Origin: Microbispora rosea
GTDB taxonomy: Bacteria; Actinomycetota; Actinomycetes; Streptosporangiales; Streptosporangiaceae
NCBI RefSeq assembly: GCF_900156315.1
Contig: NZ_FTNI01000014.1
Span: 141,980 to 205,979 of the forward strand
DNA length: 64,000 nucleotides
Direction: 5' to 3'
The notes beneath the pieces were generated by a model. The model saw only the letters and a program-made list of their open reading frames with translations, was not told where the DNA came from and searched no databases. Within the stretch, counting starts at the first letter, position 1; the number at the start of each line of letters is the position of its first letter. Made by a program: the position numbers and the translations under genes. Positions 17,499-25,137 of this stretch are shown here, one piece after another.

Positions 17499-18038
17499 GT
17501 GGCAAGCGGCGACCTGGCGTTGACGATCCTCGGGTTCCTGGACGAGGAGCCCATGCACGGATATGAGCTCAAGCAGCGGATCGCCGAGCTGAGCGGGCAC
17601 GTCCGGCCGGTCAGCGACGGCGCGCTCTACCCGGCGATCGCCCGGATGGAGGCCGCCGGCCTCCTTCAGCGGCACGAGGAGGAGGGTTCGGGCGCCGCCC
17701 GGCGTCAGGTGCTCTCGATCACCGAGCGAGGCCGGGAGGAGCTGCTCAGGCGGCTGCGTGAGCCGTCCGATGTCGAGATCAGCGACCAGGCGAGGTTCTT
17801 CACGGTGCTGGCGTTCCTGTCCCGGCTGCCCGACGCCGAGGACCAGGCGCGGGTGCTGCGCCGGCGCCTGGCCTTCCTGGAGACGCCGGCGAGCTTCTTC
17901 TACCGCGGCGGAAGGCCCCTCAGGGCCGAGGAGACGCCCGATCCGTTCCGCCGCGGCATGATGCTCGTCGCCCGGGCCGTGACCGCCGCGGAGAAGGACT
18001 GGCTCCGGCAGGCCATCTCCGCGCTCACCCGGCCGTGA
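17499..18038 (+). CDS. PadR-family transcriptional regulator
   Basis: The 179-residue protein has the PadR winged helix: LALTILGFLDEEPMHGYELKQRIAELSGHVRPVSDGALYPAIARMEAAGLLQRHEEE, with the typical SDGALYPAI recognition segment, and RRQVLSITERGREELLRRL for the wing. The helical C-terminus likely makes the dimer (PadR_C, Vir-like). The GTG at 17499 follows the promoter-like sequence. It is divergent from the MATE exporter and is its probable regulator. Ligand is unknown. Confidence 0.88.
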   Translation: MASGDLALTILGFLDEEPMHGYELKQRIAELSGHVRPVSDGALYPAIARMEAAGLLQRHEEEGSGAARRQVLSITERGREELLRRLREPSDVEISDQARFFTVLAFLSRLPDAEDQARVLRRRLAFLETPASFFYRGGRPLRAEETPDPFRRGMMLVARAVTAAEKDWLRQAISALTRP

Positions 18039-18041
18039 CCG

Positions 18042-20024
18042 CTACAGCAGCCCGCGGCGGTCCAGCAGGGGAGTGATCTCCGGGTCGCGGCCCCGGAATT
18101 CGCGGAACGCCGTCATCGAGTCGACGCTGCCGCCCCGGGACAGCAGGGCCCGGCGGAAGGTGTCGCCGTTCTCCCGGCGCAGCCCGCCGTTCTCGTTGAA
18201 CCATTCGACGGTGTCGGCGTCGAGAACCTCGCTCCAGATGTAGGAGTAGTAGCCGGCGCTGTAGCCGCTCGCCCAGATGTGGGCGAAGTACATGCTGCGG
18301 TATCGCGGCGGGACGGCCGGCAGGTCCACCCCGGCCTCACGCAGCGCCCACCTCTCGAACTCCTCCACGTCCTGCTCGCCGTCGTACGCCGTGTGCCAGG
18401 CCCAGTCGAGCAGGGTGGCGGCCAGGTATTCCAGCGTGGCGAAGCCCTGGTTGAACTTCTGCGTCTCCAGCATCCGGTCGACGAGGTCCTGCGGCATCGG
18501 CTCGCCCGTCTCGTGGTGCCGGGCGTACTCGGCCAGGATCTCCGGATGGGTCGCCCACATCTCGTTCACCTGGGAGGGGTACTCGACGAAGTCGCGCGGC
18601 ACCGCCGTGCCGGAGAACCGGGGGTGGCGCACGTCGGAGAACAACCCGTGGAGCGCGTGGCCGAACTCGTGGAACATGGTGTTGACCTCGTCGAACGTCA
18701 TCAGGGTCGGCTCACCCTTGACGATGTTGAGGTTGTTGACCACGACCGGCCTGGTGCCCTCCAGGCCCGACTGCTTCACCAGGCTGTTCATCCACGCCCC
18801 GCCCCGCTTGGAGGCCCTGGCGTGGAAGTCGCCGAGGAACAGGCCCAGCGGGGAGCCGTCCTCGTCGCGCACCTCGAAGACCCGCACCTCGGGGTGGTAG
18901 CCGTACAGGTCGGAGCGTTCGTGGAAGGTGACGCCGTACAGGCGCGAGGCCGCGTCGAAGACGCCCTTCTCCAGCACGGTGTTCAGCTCGAAGTACGGAC
19001 GCATGCGCCTGCTGTCGATGTCGTAGCGGGCCTTGCGCACCTTCTCGGAGTAGAACGCCCAGTCCCACGGCTGGATCGGGTGGCCGGCGAGCTCCTCCAG
19101 GTCCGCCTGCTCCTTGCGCGCGTTGGCCACGGCGGGCGGCACGAGCCGGTCGAGCATCTCGGTGACCGCCCCCGTCGTGCCCGCCGTCTGGTCGGCCAGG
19201 ACGTACTCCGCGTGGTTCTCGTAGCCCAGCAGCCGTGCGCGCTCCCGGCGCAGGACCGCGATCTCCTTGATCAGTTCGGCGTTGGCCACGCCGCGCCCGA
19301 TCGAGGCCCGGTGAATGCGCTCACGCAGGGACCGGTTGGTCAGCTCGGCCAGGGTGGGCTGCCCGGTGGGCAGGACCAGCGTGATCAGATACTTGCCGTC
19401 CAGCCCGCGCTCCCTGGCCTGGTCGGCGAGCCCCTGGATCGCGTCCTGCGACAGCCCGTCGAGTTCGGCGACGTCCTCGACCACCACCGCCCGCTCGTTG
19501 GTGTCGGCGAGCAGGTTCTGCTGGAACGCCGTCCCCAGGGCCGACAACCGCTCGTTGATCTCCCTGAGCCTGGCCTGGTCCTGCGGGCCCAGCGTGGCGC
19601 CCGCACGGGTGAAGTCGGTGAGGTAGCGCTTCAGCAGCCACGCCTGCTCCTCGTCGGCCGTCTCGACCGCCTGGATGCGCGCGAAGAGCGTGGCGTTGAG
19701 GTGGATCGCGTCGGCGTGCTTGGCGAGCTTCGGCGTGACGTCCTTCTGGATCTCCTGGACGCCCGGCGTCGTGTCGGAGGACGCCTGGTTGAAGAACACC
19801 GCGGAGACCCGTTCGAGCAGGGCGCCGGACCTCTCCAGCGCCTCGATGGTGTTCTCGAAGGTCGGGGGCTCCGGGTTCTCGGCGATCGCCTCGACCTCCG
19901 CGAGCTGTTCGGCCATGCCCTGCTCGAACGCCGGCCCGTAGTGCTCCTCCCTGATCTCCTCGAAGGGGGGCAGCCCGTAGGGCAGGGTGCTCGGGCTGAG
20001 GAAGGGGTTCGCGGCCGTGGTCAT
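18042..20024 (-). CDS. M3-family zinc oligopeptidase/peptidyl-dipeptidase
   Basis: The 660-residue protein is a cytoplasmic thimet-oligopeptidase-like metallopeptidase (M3), close in layout to Dcp/PrlC. The zinc motif MFHEFGHALHGLFS is at about residue 450 (HExxH), with the third ligand Glu in VEYPSQVNEMWATHPE. The substrate loop YFAHIWASGYSAGYYSYIWSEVLD is near the C-terminus. There is no signal peptide. The ATG at 20024 has GAGGAG upstream, and a longer frame would add a low-complexity tail. It is a single gene, convergent with padR and divergent from the tRNA cluster. Confidence 0.9.
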   Translation of the reverse strand: MTTAANPFLSPSTLPYGLPPFEEIREEHYGPAFEQGMAEQLAEVEAIAENPEPPTFENTIEALERSGALLERVSAVFFNQASSDTTPGVQEIQKDVTPKLAKHADAIHLNATLFARIQAVETADEEQAWLLKRYLTDFTRAGATLGPQDQARLREINERLSALGTAFQQNLLADTNERAVVVEDVAELDGLSQDAIQGLADQARERGLDGKYLITLVLPTGQPTLAELTNRSLRERIHRASIGRGVANAELIKEIAVLRRERARLLGYENHAEYVLADQTAGTTGAVTEMLDRLVPPAVANARKEQADLEELAGHPIQPWDWAFYSEKVRKARYDIDSRRMRPYFELNTVLEKGVFDAASRLYGVTFHERSDLYGYHPEVRVFEVRDEDGSPLGLFLGDFHARASKRGGAWMNSLVKQSGLEGTRPVVVNNLNIVKGEPTLMTFDEVNTMFHEFGHALHGLFSDVRHPRFSGTAVPRDFVEYPSQVNEMWATHPEILAEYARHHETGEPMPQDLVDRMLETQKFNQGFATLEYLAATLLDWAWHTAYDGEQDVEEFERWALREAGVDLPAVPPRYRSMYFAHIWASGYSAGYYSYIWSEVLDADTVEWFNENGGLRRENGDTFRRALLSRGGSVDSMTAFREFRGRDPEITPLLDRRGLL

Positions 20025-20178
20025 GGCTGGCGGCTCCTCACGTGGTGCTGACGTTTCCCCCAGCCTCGCACAGGAGGATCCGGCCCTGCGCGCAGGAGGA
20101 GCGGCCTCCTCCATCAGGGGGATCGGCCCTGCGTACGGGCGATCGGATCACGAGATCGCGAGGCGCGCCGCAATCGTT

Positions 20179-20208
20179 TTGGTAGTGGGTCGCAAGCTGG
20201 GCTATTCT
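20179..20208 (+). promoter_or_regulatory. Promoter of the tRNA-Gln/Glu cluster
   Basis: TTGGTA (20179-20184), an 18-nt spacer and TATTCT (20203-20208) match a housekeeping sigma promoter. It lies 43 bases upstream of tRNA-Gln. Confidence 0.6.
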
Positions 20209-20250
20209 TTCGGAGTCGCAAGCGAGAGCCGCGAGGCCCCCGCAAGCAGA

Positions 20251-20322
20251 TGGGGTATGGGGTAATTGGCAGCCCGACGGATTCTGGCTCCGTTAGTCTA
20301 GGTTCGAGTCCTGGTACCCCAG
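20251..20322 (+). tRNA. tRNA-Gln (anticodon CTG)
   Basis: The acceptor stem TGGGGTA pairs with TACCCCA, and the discriminator base is G. The anticodon arm is ACGGA-TTCTGGC-TCCGT, giving CTG. The T-arm contains GGTTCGAGTCC. CCA is not encoded. Confidence 0.93.
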
Positions 20323-20365
20323 CTGGATCCCCCCAAGGGATTCTGCTGGAAACAGCGCAGTGCAA

Positions 20366-20438
20366 GGTCCCGTCGTCTAGTGGCCTAGGACGCCGCCCTC
20401 TCAAGGCGGTAACGGCGGTTCGAATCCGCTCGGGACTA
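20366..20438 (+). tRNA. tRNA-Glu (anticodon CTC), copy 1
   Basis: The acceptor is GGTCCCG with CGGGACT (fully paired, one terminal G-U), and the discriminator is A. The anticodon arm is CCGCC-CTCTCAA-GGCGG, giving CTC. The T-arm is GGCGG-TTCGAAT-CCGCT. Confidence 0.93.
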
Positions 20439-20451
20439 CTTCACTGCACTC

Positions 20452-20524
20452 GGCTCCGTCGTCTAGTGGCCTAGGACGCCGCCCTCTCAAGGCGGTAACG
20501 GCGGTTCGAATCCGCTCGGGACTA
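20452..20524 (+). tRNA. tRNA-Glu (anticodon CTC), copy 2, chimeric acceptor stem
   Basis: The 5' acceptor half is GGCTCCG as in copy 3, but the 3' half is CGGGACT as in copy 1. Pair 3-70 is therefore C-A and pair 4-69 is T-G. The body is identical to copy 1. It lies exactly 86 bases from both neighbours, pointing to unequal crossing-over. Confidence 0.9.
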
Positions 20525-20537
20525 CTTCACTGCACTC

Positions 20538-20610
20538 GGCTCCGTCGTCTAGTGGCCTAGGACGCCGCCCTCTCAAGGCGGTAGCGCCGGTTCGAATCCG
20601 GTCGGGGCTA
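20538..20610 (+). tRNA. tRNA-Glu (anticodon CTC), copy 3
   Basis: The acceptor is GGCTCCG with CGGGGCT, paired except for a T-G wobble at 4-69, and the discriminator is A. The T-arm differs from copies 1 and 2 (GCCGG-TTCGAAT-CCGGT). A terminator follows 13 bases later. Confidence 0.93.
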
Positions 20611-20622
20611 CATCATCGAAGA

Positions 20623-20657
20623 CCCTCGGCACTTCCCCGTGCCGGGGGTTTTTGCCG
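20623..20657 (+). terminator. First of three tandem terminators after the tRNA-Glu genes
   Basis: The 10-bp stem (20623-20632 with 20639-20648, one G-U pair) is followed by TTTTT. The same structure recurs at 20734 and 20845. Confidence 0.8.
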
Positions 20658-20906
20658 TTCAAGGACGCCGCGCCCTGCTCATGGCCCGCTGCGCGGGCGC
20701 GACTCCGGTCGGGGGCTGCTTCATCATCGGAAACCCTCGGCACTTCCCCGTGCCGGGGGTTTTTGCCGTTCATGGACGCCGCGCCCTGCTCATGGCCCGC
20801 TGCGCGGGCGCGACTCCGGTCGGGGGCTGCTTCATCATCGAAGACCCTCGGCACTTCCCCGTGCCGGGGGTTTTTGCCGTTCATGGACGCCGCGCCCTGC
20901 TCATGG
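20623..20906 (+). repeat. 111-bp tandem repeats: decayed tRNA-Glu copies, each with a terminator
   Basis: Two complete 111-bp units (20623-20733 and 20734-20844) are followed by a partial third (20845-20906). Each begins with a terminator hairpin, ccctcggcac/gtgccggggg followed by TTTTT. The rest of each unit (for example 20661-20719) aligns with tRNA-Glu copy 3 from the D-arm onward. Even the 3' flank (catcatcgaagaccctcgg) is shared. They read as decayed tRNA copies from the same duplication process. Confidence 0.8.
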
Positions 20907-20930
20907 GCCGTTGGCCCTGCTCTGGCGTGT

Positions 20931-20961
20931 TTGACTTCAAGCGCTTGAAGTGTGGTCTGCT
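20931..20961 (+). promoter_or_regulatory. MerR-type promoter with palindromic operator
   Basis: TTGACT (20931-20936) overlaps a perfect 16-bp palindrome, cttcaagcgcttgaag (20935-20950). A -10-like tctgct at 20956 gives a 19-bp spacer, the over-long spacing typical of MerR-activated promoters. The start codon lies so close that the transcript is probably leaderless. Confidence 0.7.
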
Positions 20962-20968
20962 GCCTGAC

Positions 20969-21406
20969 ATGGCAACCATCACCATCCAGGACGTTTCCCG
21001 GCGCAGCGGGCTGAGCGAGCCGACGCTGCGCTACTACGAAGACGTCGGGCTGATCGGCCCGATCGACCGCGACGAGAACAGCGGGCACCGCCGTTACCGC
21101 GACGAGGACCTCGATGTGATCGAGGCACTGGCCTGTCTGCGCACGGCCGGCGTGGGTATCGGGGACATGCGCGCCTACCTGGCCAACCGCGCACGCGGGC
21201 GGGCGGCGGCGGCCGAGCAGCGTGATCTGCTGCTTCGTCACGCAGAGCGCATCGCGGCCGAGATCGCCGCCCAGCAGGTGCGGCTCGGCTATCTGCGCGA
21301 GAAGGCGGCGTTGTGGGACGCCCGCGACCGTGGTGACACCGTGGCGGAGGCCGAGGCGACGCAGCGTCTCGTGGACACGGTCGGTCGCTTGAGGGGGCTG
21401 CTATGA
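20969..21406 (+). CDS. MerR-family transcriptional regulator
   Basis: The 145-residue protein starts TIQDVSRRSGLSEPTLRYYEDVGLIGPIDRDENSGHRRY, the complete MerR winged-helix domain. A coiled-coil dimer helix (EQRDLLLRHAERIAAEIAAQQVRLGYLREKAALW) follows, as in regulators of dehydrogenase genes. There are no metal-binding Cys in a C-terminal loop. The frame is open far upstream through the 111-bp repeats, but the MerR-type promoter places the start at 20969. The gene overlaps the next by ATGA, and both are likely autoregulated from the palindrome at 20935. Confidence 0.88.
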   Translation: MATITIQDVSRRSGLSEPTLRYYEDVGLIGPIDRDENSGHRRYRDEDLDVIEALACLRTAGVGIGDMRAYLANRARGRAAAAEQRDLLLRHAERIAAEIAAQQVRLGYLREKAALWDARDRGDTVAEAEATQRLVDTVGRLRGLL

Positions 21407-22383
21407 GCCGGGTTCTGGTCACCGGCGGGGCCGGCTACGTGGGCACGCAGCTGATCGCGGCGCTGCTGCGGGCCGGGCGATCCGTGCGCGCGACCGTGCG
21501 TTCGACGGCACGCGAGGCCGGTCTGCGGGCCGCGGTGCGCCGCGGCGACGCCGACGACGCCGGCCTGGAGATCGTAGCCGCGGACCTGACGGCCGACGAC
21601 GAGTGGGCCGCCGCGGTGGCCGGGTGCGACGAGGTCCATCACGTCGCCTCGCCCTTCCCGGCCGTCCAGCCCGAGGATCCCGGCGAGCTGATCGTCCCTG
21701 CCCGCGAGGGTACGCTGCGGGTGCTGCGCGCCGCGCGCGACGCGGGTGCCCGGCGCGTCGTGCTCACCTCGTCCTTCGCCGCGGTCGGATACACGCCGAA
21801 GCCGGGCGCCGAGTTCACCGAGGCCGACTGGACCGATCCTGACACCCCGGGACTGGCGCCCTACCCGCGTTCCAAGGCGATCGCCGAGCGGGCCGCGTGG
21901 GACCTGATGGAGCGTGAGGGCGGCGACACCGAGCTCGTCGTGGTCAACCCGACGTTCATCCTCGGGCCCATCCTGGCGACCGCGCCGGGCTCCTCCGTGC
22001 AGCTGATCAAGGCGATGCTCGACGGGACGATGACCGTCGCGCCCCGCCGGCGCTTCGGCATCGTCGACGTGCGCGATGTGGCCGACCTGCACATCCGCGC
22101 CATGGCCGCGCCCGAGGCCGCAGGCAAGCGCTACCTGGCGGTCGCCGACGGCCCGGCGCTGAGCTTCCTGGAGGTGGCTGAGATCCTGCGCCGGCGGCTC
22201 GGCCCGTTCGCCGCGCGCGTTCCCACACAGGAGGCGCCCGGGATCGATCCGCCGCGACCGATCATCCACAACGATCGGGCCCGCGACGAACTCGCATGGC
22301 GTCCGCGCCCCGCCGAGACGGCGATCGTGCAGACAGCGGAGAGCCTGCGCGACCTCGGACTGGTGGGGACTGCGAAAGCGTGA
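21403..22383 (+). CDS. NAD-dependent epimerase/dihydroflavonol-reductase-like protein
   Basis: This 326-residue extended SDR has the Rossmann motif VLVTGGAGYVGTQLIAALL at the N-terminus. It lacks the classical YxxxK in tight form but shows APYPRSKAIAERAAW, where Tyr and Lys are in the right spacing, with VVLTSSFAAVGY supplying the Ser. It resembles dihydroflavonol-4-reductase and cinnamoyl-CoA reductase relatives. It is translationally coupled to the MerR regulator, so it is the effector gene of that switch. Substrate is unknown, probably a ketone or aldehyde. Confidence 0.88.
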   Translation: MSRVLVTGGAGYVGTQLIAALLRAGRSVRATVRSTAREAGLRAAVRRGDADDAGLEIVAADLTADDEWAAAVAGCDEVHHVASPFPAVQPEDPGELIVPAREGTLRVLRAARDAGARRVVLTSSFAAVGYTPKPGAEFTEADWTDPDTPGLAPYPRSKAIAERAAWDLMEREGGDTELVVVNPTFILGPILATAPGSSVQLIKAMLDGTMTVAPRRRFGIVDVRDVADLHIRAMAAPEAAGKRYLAVADGPALSFLEVAEILRRRLGPFAARVPTQEAPGIDPPRPIIHNDRARDELAWRPRPAETAIVQTAESLRDLGLVGTAKA

Positions 22384-22399
22384 GGCTCTCGGACCCCGG

Positions 22400-23116
22400 C
22401 TAAAGGTGCTCGGCGTCGGCGCAGGCGACGGTGAGCACGCCCTCCGTCTCGGCCAGCCTGCTCGTGAGGTCCGCGATCGAGCCCGGGCCGTGGATCAGCA
22501 GGGTGACCGTGACCGTGCCGGCCTCCTGGCTCGTGCCGCGCTGTTCAAGCGACACTTCGTCGACCACGAAACGCAGGCCCGTGCACTCGGCCAGGGCCCG
22601 GCGCAGCACGCCCCGGCCGTCCGCGTACGACAGGCGCAGTCGCGACTGGGCGTGCTTGGAGCGGGGGAGGCGGGCGGCCAGCGGGGTGAGCCCCAGCATC
22701 ACGACGAAGTTCCCCGCCGTGGCCAGGACGGCGAGCAGCCAGAGGCCGGCTCCCGCGGCCATGCCTACTCCGGCGGTGAGCCACACGGCGGCGGCGGTGG
22801 TCAGCCCCTTGACCGCGTCGCGGCGTACGAAGATCAGCCCGCCGCCGATGAAGCCGATGCCGGAGACGATCTGGGCCGCCACCCGCGACGGGTCGAGCAC
22901 CACGGAGTCGCCGAGGATGTCGGAGAAGCCGTGCTTGGACACGAGCATGAACAACGCGGCGCCGAACCCCACCAGCGTGTGGGTGCGCAGCCCGGCGCTC
23001 TTCTGCCGGATCTCCCGCTCCAGCCCGATGGCCGCCGACAGCACGAGCGCGAGGGCGAGATCGACGGCCGGCTGCCACCACGCCACAGCGCTCACCACGG
23101 GTGAGAACGGGGTCAC
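22400..23116 (-). CDS. MgtC/SapB-family membrane protein
   Basis: The 238-residue protein has four or five N-terminal membrane helices with the family signature LALALVLSAAIGLEREIRQKSAGLRTHTLVGFGAALFMLVS. Next comes IVSGIGFIGGGLIFVRRDAVKGLTTAAAVWLTAGVGMAAG. The C-terminal soluble part (RRALAECTGLRFVVDEVSL, GSIADLTSRLAETEGVLTV) resembles an ACT-like domain. MgtC proteins help survival at low Mg2+ and modulate ATP synthase in pathogens. The role in this organism is unknown. It is convergent with the SDR gene. Confidence 0.88.
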   Translation of the reverse strand: MTPFSPVVSAVAWWQPAVDLALALVLSAAIGLEREIRQKSAGLRTHTLVGFGAALFMLVSKHGFSDILGDSVVLDPSRVAAQIVSGIGFIGGGLIFVRRDAVKGLTTAAAVWLTAGVGMAAGAGLWLLAVLATAGNFVVMLGLTPLAARLPRSKHAQSRLRLSYADGRGVLRRALAECTGLRFVVDEVSLEQRGTSQEAGTVTVTLLIHGPGSIADLTSRLAETEGVLTVACADAEHL

Positions 23117-23172
23117 GCGACCAGACTAAGTCCGCGCGCCCGGGTCGGTCATCCTGACGTGACGGCAGCGGC

Positions 23173-23216
23173 GGCGAGGCCGGGGCGGCGGTGTCCGCCG
23201 CCACCCCGGCCTCGCC
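23173..23216 (-). terminator. Strong hairpin after the acidic-protein gene
   Basis: A 19-bp stem with one mismatch (23173-23191 with 23198-23216) and a 6-nt loop lies just beyond the stop of the minus-strand gene ending at 23223. There is no U-run, so termination efficiency is uncertain. Confidence 0.55.
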
Positions 23217-23222
23217 GAGCCG

Positions 23223-24926
23223 CTAGTGTCCCGACCGCGCCTTGAACAGCGCCCGCTTGGCGGCCTTGACCACCTGCTTGTCCGGGTGGGTCTCGCCGAT
23301 GAGGTCCAGCAGCTCCTCGATGTGGGGGTGGTGGACCTTCCAGATCACGTCGAGCAGCCCGATGAGGGTCTGCGCCGGGCCGATGTCGTGCAGGCTGGAC
23401 ACGAACTCCGGCCGGCCGAGTCCGGCGGAGATCGTCCACATGTCGAGGATCAGCCAGTGGGTGTCGGCCTGGGTCGGCTCCGGGGCGTCCTCGACGTCCA
23501 TCTGGGTCAGGTGCGTCGCGGCGTACGGCCGCAGCGACGGCTCCTTCAGCGCCTCCTGCCAGGCGGGGATGGCGGCCTCGCCCAGGGAGCCCACCAGGCT
23601 GGCGGCCTGGACCCGCACGAGGGCGTCCGCCTCCTCCTCGGCGGCGGCTTCGAGCAGCTCGGCGGCGGCCCGCGCCGGGTCGCGCATGGCGAGCCAGGCG
23701 GCGAACTCCTCGTCGGCCTCCTCCTCGGACATGTCGGCGCTGAACGACAGCAGGTCGAGCGCGGTCATCGCGTCGATAGCGGGACGGGCGTCGATCTCGA
23801 TGTCCTCGTCGTCCAGCAGGTGGACGAGGCCCTCCGTGCCGAGCGGCGTCAGGGTCACCGCCTCGCCCTCGACCGTGACCATGCCGTAGCCGGTCAGCCA
23901 GGCGAGCACGGAGGCGAGCGGGTCGCCGGCCGCGGCCCAGGCGTCGGCGCCCAGGTCGTCGTACTCCGCCGCGGCCTCGGCCAGCTCCTCGCGCAGCGAG
24001 GGCACCGGCCGCGTGCCGCCGGCCAGCAGCACGCGGATCAGCAGCGCGCGGGTCAGGCCGGACAGGGCCAGCGTGAGGTCGTCGTCGTCAAGCTCAGGGT
24101 CGCCGTAGTCGAGCGAGTGGAGGCCGAGCATCCAGGCGTCCAGGACGTCGTCGTCGTCCTCGAAGGGCCAGGCGGCGGTGTCGGAGTCCACGCTGACCGT
24201 GTCGTCGCCGTCGGGGGCGAGGAACTCCAGGTCGATCGCGAGGTTCCACAGGTTCCAGATGTTGCGCGCGTCGGGCAGGCCGAGCGTGCGCACCGCCTCG
24301 TCCACCTCGGATTCGGTGAGCAGCGTCTCCTCGCCCACCTTGCGCCCGGTGCCGACCCACAGCGCCAGGTCGCGGGCCTGCGCGATGAGCGTCACCCCGC
24401 GGGCCGCCTCGGCCAGCTCGTTGTCAGGACGCAGCCTGATCGTGGGCAGGGCGCCGATCTCGTCGGCGAACGGCTCGAAGTCGCCGAGGCCCTCGTCGGC
24501 CTCGTCCTCGTCGAGCTCGTCCTCCTCCTCGTCCCAGTCGCGCTCGGCGATGGCGTCCTCCATCGCGTCCACGAAGTCGTCCTCGACCTCGTCGAGCTCC
24601 GCGAGCAGGGTCTCCAGGGTCGCCGAGCCCGGCGAGAGCCGCCCGGTGGACGACAGGAAGGTCAGATAGGCCCGGACGGCGGGGACCATGCCGTCCGCGG
24701 CGGCGTCGGGGTCCTCGACCACCTGGGGCATGCGCTCCAGCAGGACCGTGCGCAGGTCGCCGCGCTTCCACAGCCCGACGTCGTTGCGGGCGATCAGCCG
24801 ATGCCACAGGGCGACGGGGCCCACGAGGTCGGGGTCGCTGCCGGGTGCGTTGTCCGGCGCCCAGAGGATGAATTCTTGGAGCAGGGGACGCAGTTCAGCG
24901 GCGGCTGCCTCGATGCGGTCTGTCAC
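23223..24926 (-). CDS. Large acidic protein of unknown function (567 aa)
   Basis: I do not recognise this family. The protein is unusually acidic, with clusters such as RDWDEEEDELDEDEADEGLG (around residue 130-150), FEDDDDVLDAW and ELDDDDLTLALSG. It is predicted largely helical. The C-terminal third has HEAT-like repeats (ADALVRVQAASLVGSLGEAAIPAWQEALKEPSLRPYAATHL and HPHIEELLDLIGETHPDKQVVKAAKRALF). No signal peptide or membrane segment is seen. Acidic, helical repeat proteins often bind basic partners, but that is inference. It lies downstream of ndgR on the same strand, 211 bases away, and ends in a strong hairpin. Confidence 0.7.
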   Translation of the reverse strand: MTDRIEAAAAELRPLLQEFILWAPDNAPGSDPDLVGPVALWHRLIARNDVGLWKRGDLRTVLLERMPQVVEDPDAAADGMVPAVRAYLTFLSSTGRLSPGSATLETLLAELDEVEDDFVDAMEDAIAERDWDEEEDELDEDEADEGLGDFEPFADEIGALPTIRLRPDNELAEAARGVTLIAQARDLALWVGTGRKVGEETLLTESEVDEAVRTLGLPDARNIWNLWNLAIDLEFLAPDGDDTVSVDSDTAAWPFEDDDDVLDAWMLGLHSLDYGDPELDDDDLTLALSGLTRALLIRVLLAGGTRPVPSLREELAEAAAEYDDLGADAWAAAGDPLASVLAWLTGYGMVTVEGEAVTLTPLGTEGLVHLLDDEDIEIDARPAIDAMTALDLLSFSADMSEEEADEEFAAWLAMRDPARAAAELLEAAAEEEADALVRVQAASLVGSLGEAAIPAWQEALKEPSLRPYAATHLTQMDVEDAPEPTQADTHWLILDMWTISAGLGRPEFVSSLHDIGPAQTLIGLLDVIWKVHHPHIEELLDLIGETHPDKQVVKAAKRALFKARSGH

Positions 24927-25137
24927 CCCGCCAGCCTAGTGCCGCGACCGCCAGGATTTGCCCGGAAGAAGCGGTGTTCGAAGTGGTGCATCGCGAGGCG
25001 GAGGAGGAGCTCGCGGCGGAGCCTGCGAGTGATCTTCGCGGGTGGGCGGCGGCGCGGCGAGGCGCCGCTCCGGGTGACGCCACGGGGGCGAACACCGGCG
25101 GGAGGGGCGCCAGGACTGCCGGGACGCCGCTCTCCGA

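Noticed and set aside
20623..20906. CRISPR-like array
   Set aside because: Units are 111-bp near-identical copies without unique spacers, and are explained by tRNA duplication.
20639..20968. A protein with 37-residue repeats fused to MerR
   Set aside because: 111 bp is 37 codons, so the tandem repeats stay open by chance. They contain terminators and tRNA remnants, and the MerR promoter lies downstream of them.
24895..25095. Small ORF between the acidic gene and ndgR
   Set aside because: It has Ser/Ala/Arg shadow composition, no RBS, and overlaps the start of the acidic-protein gene.
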